A stretch of DNA of 64,000 bases from Serratia sp. PL17 (GCF_017832355.1 NZ_JAFIBY010000001.1:620001-684000); one strand, 5' to 3'. Positions 46,305 to 55,755 are shown, counted from the first letter of the stretch. The notes: generated from the sequence alone by a model not told the origin. Program-made: numbers and translations.

Positions 46305-46707
46305 ATAATCATCCCTTAATCAATTTTAGTCGTACGTAAATTCGCAATCCTTCTGCCCAGTTATCAATTTGGCTAATCTAAGTGCTTTGCACAGAGATCG
46401 GCTATTGCCATTTTTTGTGTGACACGAATCACGTAATATCTCAATTTTCACCGAGAATATGTCATTTAGGTGACTAATTATTTTGCATGTATAGCTTAAC
46501 GTTATATCTTGCAGCGATCAAATTTAGCAGTTTATCTTATGTATTTGCACCGAATTAGTGCATAAATCGATTAACTAATGTGCTGATTGGCGTTTTTTTG
46601 TCTGATCGTGGATGCGTAAAGTATAGGAAGAATTGCGAAAAAAACTGGCCATGTTTATGTATTTGACGGGCGTGGAAAAAGGCCCGGCGGAATGCCAGGC
46701 CGATGTG
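46305..46707. other. AT-rich region upstream of proP
   Basis: 403 nt between proP and the end of the efflux operon on the same strand. AT-rich with several TGTGA-like half sites (for example near 46420), which fits the multi-promoter, CRP-controlled upstream region known for proP. No gene seen. Confidence 0.4.
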
Positions 46708-48072
46708 TTATTGCGGGGAACCCCCAAATTCCAGATAAAGTTGCGCCAGGTTTTGGTACTGGTCAAAGCGGTTTTCATCCAGAGCTAGCTCCGCCAGCCG
46801 GCGGCGGTTTTGCGCATCTAGCCAGAAATTGATAGGGACTGCCCCTTGCCGGTAACGGCTTTCATTGAGTTGTTCAGATTTACGTGCCAATGCCAGCGCA
46901 GCGCGAAGATGCTTCTCTTGCGCGAGTAATTGCGTTCGTAACGAGAGGGCATTATCGACGTCAGCCATGGCTTTATAGAGAGCCTGTTTGAACTCAAGGA
47001 CTTGCAGTTCATAGTCGCTGCGCGCAATGTTGATGTCGACGTTCATTTGCCGCCATTCAAGGAAAGGCAGCGACAGACCAGCCCCCACGCTGGCAAGCGG
47101 ATTGCGCAAAAATTCCAGCAGGGCGCTGCTGCTGGCGCCTAAAGAACCTGTCAGGCTAAACGCCGGATAGTACTGCGTGCGTTTTATGTCGACGTTGGCC
47201 AGCGATTCACGCAAGCGAAGTTCTTTGGCGCTGATGTCCGGGCGATGCTGCAGGACGCTGGCTGGAATACCTGCATTGATTTGGGGCAGCGGGCCGGTTG
47301 GCAGACGCGTGGGTTCAACCAATGCGCTACCCGGCGGTGCGCCTAACAGAAGCGTCTGTTCGTTCAACGCTTGCTGACGTTCACGCAACAGGGCCAAATG
47401 GGTGCTTTCTTGATTGATTAGGCTCTGCTCGGCATCCACGACGTCCAACGAAGAGACGCTGCCCGCATGGTAGCGTGCGTTCGCCAATTGCAGCGTTTGT
47501 CGGGAGTACGCGATGCTTTGTTGGCTGACGCCGATCCGTTGATTGATAAAGCCGATACGCCAATAATTTTTACTGGCGCTGGCGAGCAATGCCAAGCGTG
47601 CGCTTTGTAAATCCTGTTGGGTTGCTTGGCTTGCCCATTCTGCGGCATCCCGTTGCCGTGCCAATTTACCCCACAGATCCACTTCATAGCTGACACCAAG
47701 GTTAGCGCTGCTGCTTTTGTTCCAGGCAGATGAATCGGAAAGAGCCGTATTTGCGCCGGTATTGAGTGACGCGTTCACGCTCGGTGCCGTGCTGATATCG
47801 ACGCGCTGCGCTGCCAACTGGGCACGGTAAACACGTAACGCAGCCGCAGCCACGTCGTTGTTGCTTACCATCACCTGTTGTAGCAGGCGGTCTAGCTGGG
47901 GATCGTGAAAATCCTGCCAGTCAAAGGGAACCGGTGTGGCTGCATCGGTTCCTGACTGCCAGTGAGCGGGGTAGTCCACCTTTGGTGGCTGATATTCACT
48001 TTTAAGCGTGTTGCCGCAGCCAGCACTGACGAGTGCTGCGACACATAATGCCAGGGGGGATAAAATTTTCAT
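46708..48072 (-). CDS. Outer-membrane efflux lipoprotein (NodT/OprM type)
   Basis: A 454-aa outer-membrane factor of the TolC superfamily. The N-terminus has a lipobox VSAGC (Cys19), marking the lipidated NodT branch. Two repeated OEP domains follow (about 60-250 and 265-450; LAVMADVDNAL-type repeats). It is the exit duct for the adjacent MacAB-like pump, so the operon brings its own TolC. It starts 3 nt after macB. Confidence 0.92.
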   Translation of the reverse strand: MKILSPLALCVAALVSAGCGNTLKSEYQPPKVDYPAHWQSGTDAATPVPFDWQDFHDPQLDRLLQQVMVSNNDVAAAALRVYRAQLAAQRVDISTAPSVNASLNTGANTALSDSSAWNKSSSANLGVSYEVDLWGKLARQRDAAEWASQATQQDLQSARLALLASASKNYWRIGFINQRIGVSQQSIAYSRQTLQLANARYHAGSVSSLDVVDAEQSLINQESTHLALLRERQQALNEQTLLLGAPPGSALVEPTRLPTGPLPQINAGIPASVLQHRPDISAKELRLRESLANVDIKRTQYYPAFSLTGSLGASSSALLEFLRNPLASVGAGLSLPFLEWRQMNVDINIARSDYELQVLEFKQALYKAMADVDNALSLRTQLLAQEKHLRAALALARKSEQLNESRYRQGAVPINFWLDAQNRRRLAELALDENRFDQYQNLAQLYLEFGGSPQ

Positions 48073-48075
48073 AAG

Positions 48076-50016
48076 TTACTCGCTGGCCAGTGAAATGACC
48101 GGATCCATCCGCGCCGCTTTTCGGGCAGGGAGATAACCAAAAATCATGCCGATCAAGGTGGAGCAGAAAAAGGCAATGGCGGCAGCCTGCCAGGAATAGA
48201 TGGCGGTCAACATGCCACCTGCCAGCAGGGTAAACAGCGAGCCGGCGGCGAACGACAGTAAAATACCCAATACGCCGCCGATCAGGCAGACCAGCACAGC
48301 TTCGATCATAAATTGCTGCATTATGTCGCTACGTCTCGCCCCTACCGCCATACGCACGCCGATCTCATGTGTCCGTTCGGTTACTGAAACCAGCATGATA
48401 TTCATCACGCCGAGGCTGCCGATGATCAGTGAGACGGAAGCAACCATCAGAATCAGCAGATTCAAGGTCATTGACGTGTGTTCGATCGATTTACGGTATT
48501 TATCGAGGTTGAACAGCATAAAGTCTTTGGCACCGTGGCGCTGGGTAAGTAACTGTTCAATGGCACTGACGGCGGCTTTATTGGAGACATCATCTTTCAA
48601 CCTAATGCTGATACTGCTTAGCGTCGGTTTACCCACCATGCGGTACATCACAGTGGTGTAAGGCATCCAGACTCTGATGCGGTTTGGCGCGTAATCCTGG
48701 TTGCTTTGGACTACGCCAACGACCCGTGCGGGCACTGAGCCGAGAAACACGATTTGCCCCAGTGGCTCTACGCCGAACTCACCAAACAGTGAGCGGCGTG
48801 CGTTATCGTCAATGATCACTTCCTGTAACGCGTTGCGATCGTCCCGGAAAGTGCTGCCTTGTATTATCGTCAAGCCGTTAACGCGGAAGTAATCGCGCCC
48901 TACGCCGTTGATCGAGGCCGTGGCCGATTTGCTGCGAAAACGAATGCTGTCAGAAGCCGTAACCTCAGGGCTGACGCTGTCGACAAAGCTCTGGTGGGCC
49001 AGTGCGTCGGCGTCGGCGGGCACCAAGGTACGGATGCTGTCGATGGCGCCATCAAAAAAATCGCGCCCTGGATAGATGCTGACGACGTTAGTGCCCAACC
49101 CTTTGATATTCTCCAGCGTGCGTTGTTTAGCGCCTTCGCCCAGGGCAACTACCGTGACGACTGCGGCGATCCCGAAAATGATCCCAGTCATGGTCAGCGC
49201 AGTGCGCAGGCGATGGGCGTTCATTGCTTTGAGTGCCATGTGCAAGGATTCGCGGGTGCGATCGAGCAAGCTCTGCCAGTAACCTTGCGCCACTGGCTGG
49301 CTTTTTTGCAGGGAGGGCAGAGACCCTGGTGATTTACGGCCGCTGTCGGCGACGATCTCGCCGTCCTGCAGTTCGATGATACGTTGCGCATGCTGAGCCA
49401 CTTTCATATCGTGGGTTACAATGACAACCGTATGGCCGCGCTGATTAAGTTCGCTAAGGATTTCCAGCACTTCCAGCCCGGATTTTGAGTCCAATGCGCC
49501 CGTGGGCTCATCTGCCAGGATGATTTCCGCACCGTTGATTAATGAGCGGGCGATGCTCACACGCTGTTGCTGGCCGCCGGAAAGCTGGCCAGGTTTGTGG
49601 TGTTCACGGCCTTCTAACCCGAGTCGAGCCAGCAGTTGTGCTGCGCGTTGGCGACGTTGGTCGCGTTTGCTGTTGGCGTAAATGGCAGGGATTTCAACAT
49701 TCCCCAACGCGCTGATATCCGGCATCAAATGATAACGCTGGAAAATAAATCCGATATGTTCACGGCGCAGTTTGGCCAGTTCGTCTGGTGACAGGTGAGC
49801 GGCATTATGGCCATTGATGTAATAGTCGCCCTGGTCCGGCACATCCAGACAGCCAATGATATTCATTAGCGTTGACTTGCCTGAACCCGAGGCACCAATG
49901 ATGGCGACCAACTCCCCGGCAGCGATCTTCAGGTTGATGTTTTTCAGTACGGTGAGTGGCTGACTGCTATTGGTATAGGTGCGGCCAATACCTTTCAACT
50001 CAATGATGGTATTCAC
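48076..50016 (-). CDS. macB: MacB-family ABC exporter
   Basis: 646 aa, the normal MacB length: N-terminal ATPase (about 1-240: Walker [11 protein letters not shown], signature LSGGQQQR, Walker [11 protein letters not shown]), then four membrane helices with a large periplasmic domain and a C-terminal FtsX-like permease. It works as a mechanotransmission pump moving periplasmic substrates such as macrolides, enterotoxin, peptides or lipopeptides. GTG start at 50016 overlaps the macA stop (GTGA). Whether it is the orthologue or a paralogue of E. coli MacB is not certain. Confidence 0.9.
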   Translation of the reverse strand: MNTIIELKGIGRTYTNSSQPLTVLKNINLKIAAGELVAIIGASGSGKSTLMNIIGCLDVPDQGDYYINGHNAAHLSPDELAKLRREHIGFIFQRYHLMPDISALGNVEIPAIYANSKRDQRRQRAAQLLARLGLEGREHHKPGQLSGGQQQRVSIARSLINGAEIILADEPTGALDSKSGLEVLEILSELNQRGHTVVIVTHDMKVAQHAQRIIELQDGEIVADSGRKSPGSLPSLQKSQPVAQGYWQSLLDRTRESLHMALKAMNAHRLRTALTMTGIIFGIAAVVTVVALGEGAKQRTLENIKGLGTNVVSIYPGRDFFDGAIDSIRTLVPADADALAHQSFVDSVSPEVTASDSIRFRSKSATASINGVGRDYFRVNGLTIIQGSTFRDDRNALQEVIIDDNARRSLFGEFGVEPLGQIVFLGSVPARVVGVVQSNQDYAPNRIRVWMPYTTVMYRMVGKPTLSSISIRLKDDVSNKAAVSAIEQLLTQRHGAKDFMLFNLDKYRKSIEHTSMTLNLLILMVASVSLIIGSLGVMNIMLVSVTERTHEIGVRMAVGARRSDIMQQFMIEAVLVCLIGGVLGILLSFAAGSLFTLLAGGMLTAIYSWQAAAIAFFCSTLIGMIFGYLPARKAARMDPVISLASE

Positions 50017-51209
50017 AGTGATAGACCATCCTCGTCAGCTTTGGCACTTTCCTGTGCCAGCACGACGTTTTCACCGGCCGTCAGCCCGGACAAGATCTGA
50101 ATATCAACGTTATTGGTAATACCGGTTTTTACGTCACGCATTTCTAACCGGTTATCACGGGTCAGTACCTGTACTTGCTGTTTTTTGTCGGCGGTTTTAT
50201 GTACTGCCTGAGCGGGTATCAGTAATGTGTTTTTTGCTTCGCCCAGCAGTAACGAAACCTGAGCTGTCATGGCAATCCGTAGACGGTTGTCTGCGTTGGG
50301 CACGTCCAAAAGCGCGTTGTAATACACCGATGCATTGGATGCACCTGAGCCTGATGCGGAACTGCTGCCGGAGAGCGAGTCGTCTTTCATTACCGACTCA
50401 GGGGCCAACTCGACAGTTCGCAACGTGGCGTCATAACGCTTGTCTGGTTCGGAAAAAATCGTGAAGTAGGCTTTCTGTCCCGGAGATACACGCGTAATGT
50501 CGGCCTCGGAAATCTGCGCCTTGATGGTCATCACATCCAATTGGGCCAGTTTAACGATGGTCGGGGCGCTCTGGTTGGCATTCACCGTTTGCCCCTGCTG
50601 TGTAATTACCGCAATCACGATACCGTCCATCGGCGCCAGAATCCGGGTGTAGCTCAACTCCACCTTTTTCTTGTCCACCTCAATCTGTGCTTGCACGATG
50701 CGAGCATTCAGCGCGACCAGTTCGGCGCGGGTGGCGGCGAGGGTCGCCTCTGCCGTTTCAAAATCTTCACGTGAACCCGCTTCATCATCCAACATGCGCT
50801 TTTGGCGTTTAAAGCGAGACTCGGCTTGTTTTAACAGTGCCTGTTTGGCCAGCAAATCAGCCTTGGCAACGTTGAGTGCGGCTTCGGCGTTGCGCAGATT
50901 ATTGCGTTGCGGCAAGTCATCAATGTCGGCGATGGGTTGGCCTTTGGTGACTCGCTCGCCCAGTTTAACCTTCAGGGATTTGACCTGACCGGACACCTGC
51001 GCACCCACGTTAACCCGCTCGAAAGCATCCAGCTTACCTGTGGCCAGTACGGCATTTTCAATATTGCCCTCACGTACGGGAGCGGTGACATAGGCAGCCT
51101 GAGAAGGGTTTTGCAGCGAGAACAGCACAACCAGGATAATGACGACCAGCAGAATACCGGCGAGGATAAACGCCAAATGGCGTGGTGTGACTTTCATTGT
51201 GTTATCCAT
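50013..51209 (-). CDS. macA: MacA-family periplasmic adaptor
   Basis: About 398 aa from ATG 51209 (or ATG 51197; neither has a strong ribosome site). Inner-membrane anchor helix at about residues 15-35, then a membrane-fusion-protein fold: VLATGKLDAFERVNVGAQVSG lipoyl half, a coiled-coil hairpin (about 100-185) and beta-barrel domains. It links MacB to the outer-membrane factor. Contains a Ser-rich insert (SLSGSSSASGSG) near residue 285. Confidence 0.9.
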   Translation of the reverse strand: MDNTMKVTPRHLAFILAGILLVVIILVVLFSLQNPSQAAYVTAPVREGNIENAVLATGKLDAFERVNVGAQVSGQVKSLKVKLGERVTKGQPIADIDDLPQRNNLRNAEAALNVAKADLLAKQALLKQAESRFKRQKRMLDDEAGSREDFETAEATLAATRAELVALNARIVQAQIEVDKKKVELSYTRILAPMDGIVIAVITQQGQTVNANQSAPTIVKLAQLDVMTIKAQISEADITRVSPGQKAYFTIFSEPDKRYDATLRTVELAPESVMKDDSLSGSSSASGSGASNASVYYNALLDVPNADNRLRIAMTAQVSLLLGEAKNTLLIPAQAVHKTADKKQQVQVLTRDNRLEMRDVKTGITNNVDIQILSGLTAGENVVLAQESAKADEDGLSL

Positions 51210-51405
51210 AACAGAGGAAACGATGGCTCCAGAAAACCTAATAGTCGCATCCAGCGCTTTAACTAACAATAAACACGCGGCAGTCGATACTGCAAAAGTT
51301 TCACTTATTAACTATCGCGGGATGAAAGCAATAGGCAGGCATGAATATAAAGTGAGCGAAATTTTAAGAATTCTCTGTAAAATCAGTCGGTCATGCCTAG
51401 ATAAC

Positions 51406-51433
51406 TTGAATCCACAGCATTAATATGGATAAT
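51406..51433 (+). promoter_or_regulatory. Sigma-70 promoter of the tRNA-like gene
   Basis: -35 TTGAAT (51406-51411), 16-bp spacer, -10 GATAAT (51428-51433), then a GC-rich discriminator GACGCCCC like that of stringently controlled tRNA promoters. The predicted start is about 51440, 15 nt before the acceptor stem. Confidence 0.62.
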
Positions 51434-51454
51434 GACGCCCCGAAGCGAAGGAAT

Positions 51455-51549
51455 GCGCTATTAACTCAGTTGGCAGAGTGATTGGTTTTATCATGCTTAT
51501 TTGGCTACAAAATTGATAGACGCGGGTTCGAGTCCTGCATAGCGCGCCA
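51455..51549 (+). tRNA. tRNA-like gene with 27-nt anticodon loop, isotype undetermined
   Basis: Acceptor GCGCTAT pairs perfectly with ATAGCGC, followed by G73 and an encoded CCA. T8 and A9 are normal; D stem ACTC/GAGT encloses AGTTGGCA with the G18-G19 pair; T arm GCGGG-TTCGAGT-CCTGC is canonical; a 4-nt variable region remains. The anticodon stem ATTGG/TTGAT (two Watson-Crick and three G-T pairs) encloses 27 nt and not 7. The stem can extend to 9 bp (ATTGGTTTT/AAAATTGAT) with a 19-nt loop. So the three constant arms are intact while the anticodon arm has about 20 extra nt. It could be an intron-bearing tRNA, a tRNA mimic RNA or a decaying tRNA. Confidence 0.72.
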
Positions 51550-51575
51550 GCTTCCTTCTAAGGAATTGCTATCGT

Positions 51576-51635
51576 AAAGCGCACCCGGGTTGATTTGCAC
51601 TATCGGCTCCTTGTTGGGATTTTCGGGTGCGCTTT
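51576..51635. repeat. 12-bp perfect inverted repeat downstream of the tRNA-like gene
   Basis: AAAGCGCACCCG (51576-51587) and CGGGTGCGCTTT (51624-51635) can form a 12-bp GC-rich stem with a 36-nt loop. No T run follows directly, though the next 40 nt are pyrimidine-rich. It may be a transcription terminator for the tRNA-like RNA or a processing signal. Confidence 0.7.
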
Positions 51636-51737
51636 CCCGTAACCGTTTCTCTTCCTTTCTTTTATCTTCTTCTCTTGTGATCGATCTTTGCTAGACTGAG
51701 ATCAGGCAGGTATGCTGCCCGGTAACAGGAGATCGCT

Positions 51738-52037
51738 ATGTCTGAGTCCGATCAACTGCAGGAATTATTGCAACGTGTAGCGGCACTTGAAGCCAGAGAA
51801 AAGTCGCTAACGGCAGCTTCCAACGCTTATCAAGCGATCATCACCACCATGCTCGGAAACCTGGAACCCCAGGAGCGGGACAAAATTATTGCGATGATCG
51901 ATCAGGCCCATGAGCTTGCTTATGCTCGTGCGATTCAACGGTGCAACGAGCCGCAAAAACAAAAAATCAAACAAGCTGATGATATCGCCCAGCGGATGTT
52001 TATGTTCGCCCAAGGCAAAAACTCTCTGCAGCGCTAA
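51738..52037 (+). CDS. IraP-like putative sigma-S anti-adaptor
   Basis: A 99-aa helical protein. Residues about 5-55 (LLQRVAALEAREKSL, AIITTMLGNLEPQERDKIIA) show the size, coiled coil and wording of IraP (E. coli has [20 protein letters not shown]). IraP binds RssB and protects RpoS from ClpXP during phosphate starvation. The match is modest and limited to the N-terminal half. ATG at 51738 follows AGGAGA. Alternatively an unrelated small coiled-coil protein. Confidence 0.5.
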   Translation: MSESDQLQELLQRVAALEAREKSLTAASNAYQAIITTMLGNLEPQERDKIIAMIDQAHELAYARAIQRCNEPQKQKIKQADDIAQRMFMFAQGKNSLQR

Positions 52038-52164
52038 TTGCCATAGGTATAACAGTTGCCGATTTTAAATTGCATAACTGATCTACCTGGGCAAACTGTA
52101 CTTGTGTTAGTTTGTGGGAAGATTATTGCTATCAATAATGCCCCCCAGGCATAAGGTTGTAACG

Positions 52165-52668
52165 ATGGACGCGATTAAGAGCATCTTGGTAAAAGAAATC
52201 GAGCGGATAAATCGACAGGAAGGGCGCGACGGTAAGCTGCGGTTTAACAGCGAATTTGCCCGCGATCACCGTTATCTGTGTCTCGCCATGTTTGCCGGTT
52301 ATTTCGCTGTGATCGCCGTGATGTACCAAGTCCCTTATATGGGCTTCATTTCGTTTTTAGCATTCACTGCATTTGTTTTGTTCATGTTCGCGATGCTGCT
52401 GATTGAAATCAAACCGGTCTATCGTTTTGAAGATATCGGGGTGTTGGATCTGCGCGTATGCTATAACGGCGAATGGTATTTCACTCGTGCGCTCTCTCCG
52501 CAGTCGGTGAAGGCCCTGTTGGATGAGCCGATGATCGGTGCGGCGATGAAAACGCGCATGCAGGAAATCATCGCCAATAAAGGCGAGATCGATTTTTATG
52601 ACGTTTACGATCTGGCGTACTCAAAGAAGCCGCAGGATGAACAACCGCAGGTGGCCGTGCTTAACTGA
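52165..52668 (+). CDS. ylaC: YlaC family inner-membrane protein
   Basis: 167 aa from ATG 52165 (AAGGTTGT upstream). Two membrane helices (about residues 38-85) lie between a basic N-terminus and a C-terminal cytosolic domain with the family block EDIGVLDLRVCYNGEWYFTR and GEIDFYDVYDLA. Length is close to E. coli YlaC (156 aa). Function unknown. Confidence 0.88.
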   Translation: MDAIKSILVKEIERINRQEGRDGKLRFNSEFARDHRYLCLAMFAGYFAVIAVMYQVPYMGFISFLAFTAFVLFMFAMLLIEIKPVYRFEDIGVLDLRVCYNGEWYFTRALSPQSVKALLDEPMIGAAMKTRMQEIIANKGEIDFYDVYDLAYSKKPQDEQPQVAVLN

Positions 52669-52737
52669 AGGGTTTCAGACTGCGTAGTTGTCGATTATAC
52701 TCACGCTTTGAAGCCTGGTTAGCCTGTGGAGTTTACG

Positions 52738-52869
52738 ATGAGTGATGATATTTTCGATTTTGATATCGATGCAGAATTAGCGCAAGCAGAAGAAAAAGCG
52801 GCGCAGAAGGCGAAAGAGCTCCCCGAGATCCTTGAGGATGAAGCGGACTGCGAAGGTTGTAAGATCTGA
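52738..52869 (+). CDS. Small acidic protein with C-terminal CxxC, 43 aa
   Basis: ATG at 52738 with GGAG 8 nt upstream, 69 nt after ylaC. The peptide is strongly acidic (MSDDIFDFDIDAEL) with a helical Ala/Glu/Lys middle and ends CEGCKI, a CxxC pair that might bind metal or be redox-active. A terminator follows directly, supporting a real transcript end. Not recognised. Confidence 0.65.
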   Translation: MSDDIFDFDIDAELAQAEEKAAQKAKELPEILEDEADCEGCKI

Positions 52870-52883
52870 GCGCCATCGCCAAT

Positions 52884-52910
52884 AAAAAAACCGCTGCGGC
52901 GGTTTTTTTT
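52884..52910. terminator. Bidirectional terminator
   Basis: A-run then ACCGC-TGCG-GCGGT then T8; works on both strands, 15 nt after the CxxC protein gene. Confidence 0.85.
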
Positions 52911-53099
52911 ATGTCTAAATCGAGATGTTGCAGACAAAAAAAAGCCCGTTTCAGGCGGGCCAACACTTAAGAAGTATGAGGGCTTATTGTTATTACTGTC
53001 TGCACTGAGCATACGCGCAATGGTCTGCAAGAGATGTCGATATATTGTAACAAAATGGTTGTTGCTATGTGTCGCTGTTACTTGCGCCAGGCTAATGGT

Positions 53100-53213
53100 T
53101 TAATCCAGCAAAAATCCCCAAACCAGCAGCACTGCCACGATGATCAGGCAGAGCGCAGAGACGGTAACCAGTATTTTTCCTAGAATATCTTTTTCTTGTT
53201 GCTGCTGTGCCAC
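53100..53213 (-). CDS. Small membrane peptide, 37 aa
   Basis: GTG at 53213 opens a 37-codon frame: polar QQQQEKD start then a single hydrophobic helix (ILVTVSALCLIIVAVLLVWG) to the C-terminus. It begins 7 nt after the stop of the similar-sized peptide gene 53221-53328, so both may be one transcript. Ribosome site GGAT is weak. Expression unproven. Confidence 0.4.
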   Translation of the reverse strand: MAQQQQEKDILGKILVTVSALCLIIVAVLLVWGFLLD

Positions 53214-53220
53214 GTTACAG

Positions 53221-53328
53221 TTATCCAATTAAGAGTCTATGGATCAAATCGGCGATACCCAGGTCCAGCACGATGATCGTCAGTGCAATACCCAGCATAG
53301 CCGATAGAAATTGAGTTTTACTGTTCAA
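53221..53328 (-). CDS. Small membrane peptide, 35 aa
   Basis: TTG at 53328 opens a 35-codon frame with a polar MNSKTQ start and one hydrophobic helix (FLSAMLGIALTIIVLDLGIA). It lies 175 nt after the cvrA stop on the same strand and just before the 37-aa peptide. The two look like a pair of tiny membrane proteins, but the non-ATG starts keep confidence low. Confidence 0.38.
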   Translation of the reverse strand: MNSKTQFLSAMLGIALTIIVLDLGIADLIHRLLIG

Positions 53329-53503
53329 ATCAATTACCCATCACCGCGATGCGGCGTTCCCAGAGTAAAAGGTTAAAACGTCGGGCTGAACGCCCAGTTT
53401 TGATAATCACAGAGTTTAAGAACCTTTCTCAACCTATAAGTTCCGTCTGTTTTGAGGTGGCCGCTGCGGGTAGTGAGACGCAACGGCCTATGTTGCTCAA
53501 GGA

Positions 53504-55225
53504 TCAGTCAGTAACAATTCTTACGCCAATCTTACTGATGGCATTGCCATCCATTTCAGCAATGGTCCAGGTCAGGCCATCCCATTCAACCTGATCGCCC
53601 ACCACGGGCTCACCGCCAATCAGTTGAATCACGAATTGGCCAAGCGTTTGTTGCTCATCCACACCTTCATGCAGGTTAAGCCCATACACTTGCGAAATGT
53701 CGCTTAGGCGTGCGTCCGACTGCAAGATAAAGTCGCCGAAGAACCGCTCATCCAGCGTCACTACTGGCGCCTGGCTGAACAGTTTCCCCAGGACGGGCAA
53801 ATCATGTTCGTGGCCGATAACGCACAGAATGTCATCCTCACGCAGCCGTGTACTGCCGCTAGGGTGCAACAATTCCTTCCCGCGGAAGAGTGCGGCAATA
53901 CGCGTGCCGGGGGGCATTTTAAGTTCACGCAGCGCTGCGCCGACGCACCAATTTTCTGACGAGAGTTGATAAACAAACTGCTCCCACTGGTTTTCTGGGT
54001 GTACGTCTAACCCAACCCGGGAAATCGGTGCCAGTGCGGGTGGGACGATCACCTTGGCTTTTCTCGCAGCGAACGACAGCGTTGTGCCTTGCAGCAGCAA
54101 TGAAACCAATACGACAAAGAAAGCCACATTGAAGAACAGCTGCGCATTGGGCAACCCAGCCATCATTGGGAAGACGGCAAGAATAACCGGTACGGCGCCG
54201 CGTAGACCGACCCAGGAGATAAAGCTGCGCTCGCGCAGGGTAAAGCTGCGGAACGGCAGCAACCCGATAAACACCGAAAGCGGCCTGGCGAACAAAATCA
54301 TCCATAGCGACAGCAGCAGGGCAGGGATGGCGATAGGCAACAACTCGTGCGGGTTGAGCAGCAGGCCCAACACCAGAAACATGCCGATTTGGCTCAACCA
54401 AGCCAAGCCGTCAAAGGTTTGGACAATGCCATGCCGGTTGCGGATAGGACGATTGCCCAACATCAGGCCGCACAGATACACCGCCAGAATGCCGCTGCCG
54501 TCCAGTGCCGTTGTCAGCGCAAAGATTAAGATGCCGCCGCTCACGGCGAGCAATGGATATAAGCCTTCTGCCAGTTTGATATGGTTGATTAACGTCAGTA
54601 ACAGCCAACCGCCGCCAAGACCAAATACGATCCCCATACCAAACTGTTGCAGTAGGTGGAGAGGGAACATCCAGCTCAGGGTGGTTTCGCCAGCGGCGAT
54701 CATCGCAATCAGGGTGATGGTAAGAAACACCGCCATTGGGTCGTTGCTGCCAGATTCAATCTCCAGCGTGGCACTGACACGTTCGTTAAGCCCTTTACCG
54801 CCCAGCAATGAAAATACCGCAGCGGCGTCGGTAGAGCCGATAATGGCGCCAATCAGCATGCCCTGCAGCAGATCGAGGTTGAACAGCCAGGCGGCAGCGA
54901 GGCCGGTCAACCCCGCGGTGATCACCACCCCGATGGTCGCAAGAGAGAGCGCGGGCCAGAGTGCAACACGGAATGAACTGACGCGGGTACGCATCCCCCC
55001 GTCCAGCAGAATCACGGCGAGTGCCAGGTTGCTGACGAGATAGGCCACAGGATAATTACTGAATACGATGCCGCCCGGCCCATCGACACCTGCCAACATG
55101 CCTATGGCCAGGAAGATGACCAGGATGGGAATACCCAGACGCGAAGAAAATGAACTGAGAAGAATACTTGCTCCCACCAACACGGCACCGATGATGAACA
55201 AACTGTTAATGGTGCTGGCATCCAA
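53504..55225 (-). CDS. cvrA: K+/H+ antiporter CvrA (NhaP2)
   Basis: 573 aa from TTG 55225, which follows GCAGGAG and matches the E. coli start (MDAxTI); the frame extends further but without ribosome site. CPA1-family exchanger with about 12 helices ([35 protein letters not shown]), then a cytosolic TrkA-C-like domain (about 410-490) and a CorC/HlyC-like C-terminal domain. Protects cells at low osmolarity by K+ handling. E. coli CvrA is 578 aa. Confidence 0.94.
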   Translation of the reverse strand: MDASTINSLFIIGAVLVGASILLSSFSSRLGIPILVIFLAIGMLAGVDGPGGIVFSNYPVAYLVSNLALAVILLDGGMRTRVSSFRVALWPALSLATIGVVITAGLTGLAAAWLFNLDLLQGMLIGAIIGSTDAAAVFSLLGGKGLNERVSATLEIESGSNDPMAVFLTITLIAMIAAGETTLSWMFPLHLLQQFGMGIVFGLGGGWLLLTLINHIKLAEGLYPLLAVSGGILIFALTTALDGSGILAVYLCGLMLGNRPIRNRHGIVQTFDGLAWLSQIGMFLVLGLLLNPHELLPIAIPALLLSLWMILFARPLSVFIGLLPFRSFTLRERSFISWVGLRGAVPVILAVFPMMAGLPNAQLFFNVAFFVVLVSLLLQGTTLSFAARKAKVIVPPALAPISRVGLDVHPENQWEQFVYQLSSENWCVGAALRELKMPPGTRIAALFRGKELLHPSGSTRLREDDILCVIGHEHDLPVLGKLFSQAPVVTLDERFFGDFILQSDARLSDISQVYGLNLHEGVDEQQTLGQFVIQLIGGEPVVGDQVEWDGLTWTIAEMDGNAISKIGVRIVTD

Positions 55226-55527
55226 AATAACGTTCTCCTGCAGGCTGGGGAAAAGGCGTTGCGCGCGGGCGCAGATACCCCATGATGATAGCCTGTTTTT
55301 TGGGTAAAACGCCAAGGCTGATTAGGAAAAGATTTTGCATTTATTGTCATTTAAGAGGGGAAGCATGAGGAAGGGCAGAGAAATGGGTGAACTTCTTACT
55401 TTTACCTATATTTATCAGAACACTGTAGTTCTATGCGTTCAATAATTCTGCTTTCTGTAGCGGTAGTGAGCAGGAAAAACCATTAAACCCCCGCGAGGAG
55501 GCTTAATGGTTTGCAGGCAGGGTGTCG
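55226..55527. other. Intergenic region upstream of cvrA
   Basis: 302 nt between cvrA and the 75-aa gene on the same strand. It should hold the cvrA promoter and, near 55480-55505 (TTAAACCCCCGCGAGGAGGCTTAA), an imperfect terminator-like hairpin for the upstream gene. Nothing else seen. Confidence 0.4.
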
Positions 55528-55755
55528 TTAATGATCGAGTGATTGCAGGGCTCGCTTGATCAGCTCAGCCGCCAGTTTTCGTTCTGACTCTGAAATGCCA
55601 TCAAGGTTGAGGCTGGAGAGCTCAGTGACCAGAATACTGCGATCCTTGCCGCTGATTGACGAATCCAGTGCGGAAAGTAACCGACCAAGGATTTTCAATA
55701 GGGTGGCATTTTCCGGTACGGCTTCCTGCGCCGAAGTGTCTTTATCATCAGTCAT
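55528..55755 (-). CDS. Conserved-looking small helical protein, 75 aa
   Basis: Acidic, soluble and helical: LLKILGRLLSALDSSISGKD in the middle and KLAAELIKRALQSLDH at the end. ATG at 55755 follows GAGAGGATTTTTTA. It has normal codon usage and is followed by a hairpin, so it is probably real. Family not recognised. Confidence 0.6.
   Translation of the reverse strand: MTDDKDTSAQEAVPENATLLKILGRLLSALDSSISGKDRSILVTELSSLNLDGISESERKLAAELIKRALQSLDH

Noticed and set aside
51455-51549. Reading the tRNA-like gene as tRNA-Sec or a class II tRNA
   Set aside because: The extra bases are inside the anticodon arm; the variable region is only 4 nt and the acceptor stem has 7 bp, so neither type fits. A group I intron is excluded by the 20-nt size.
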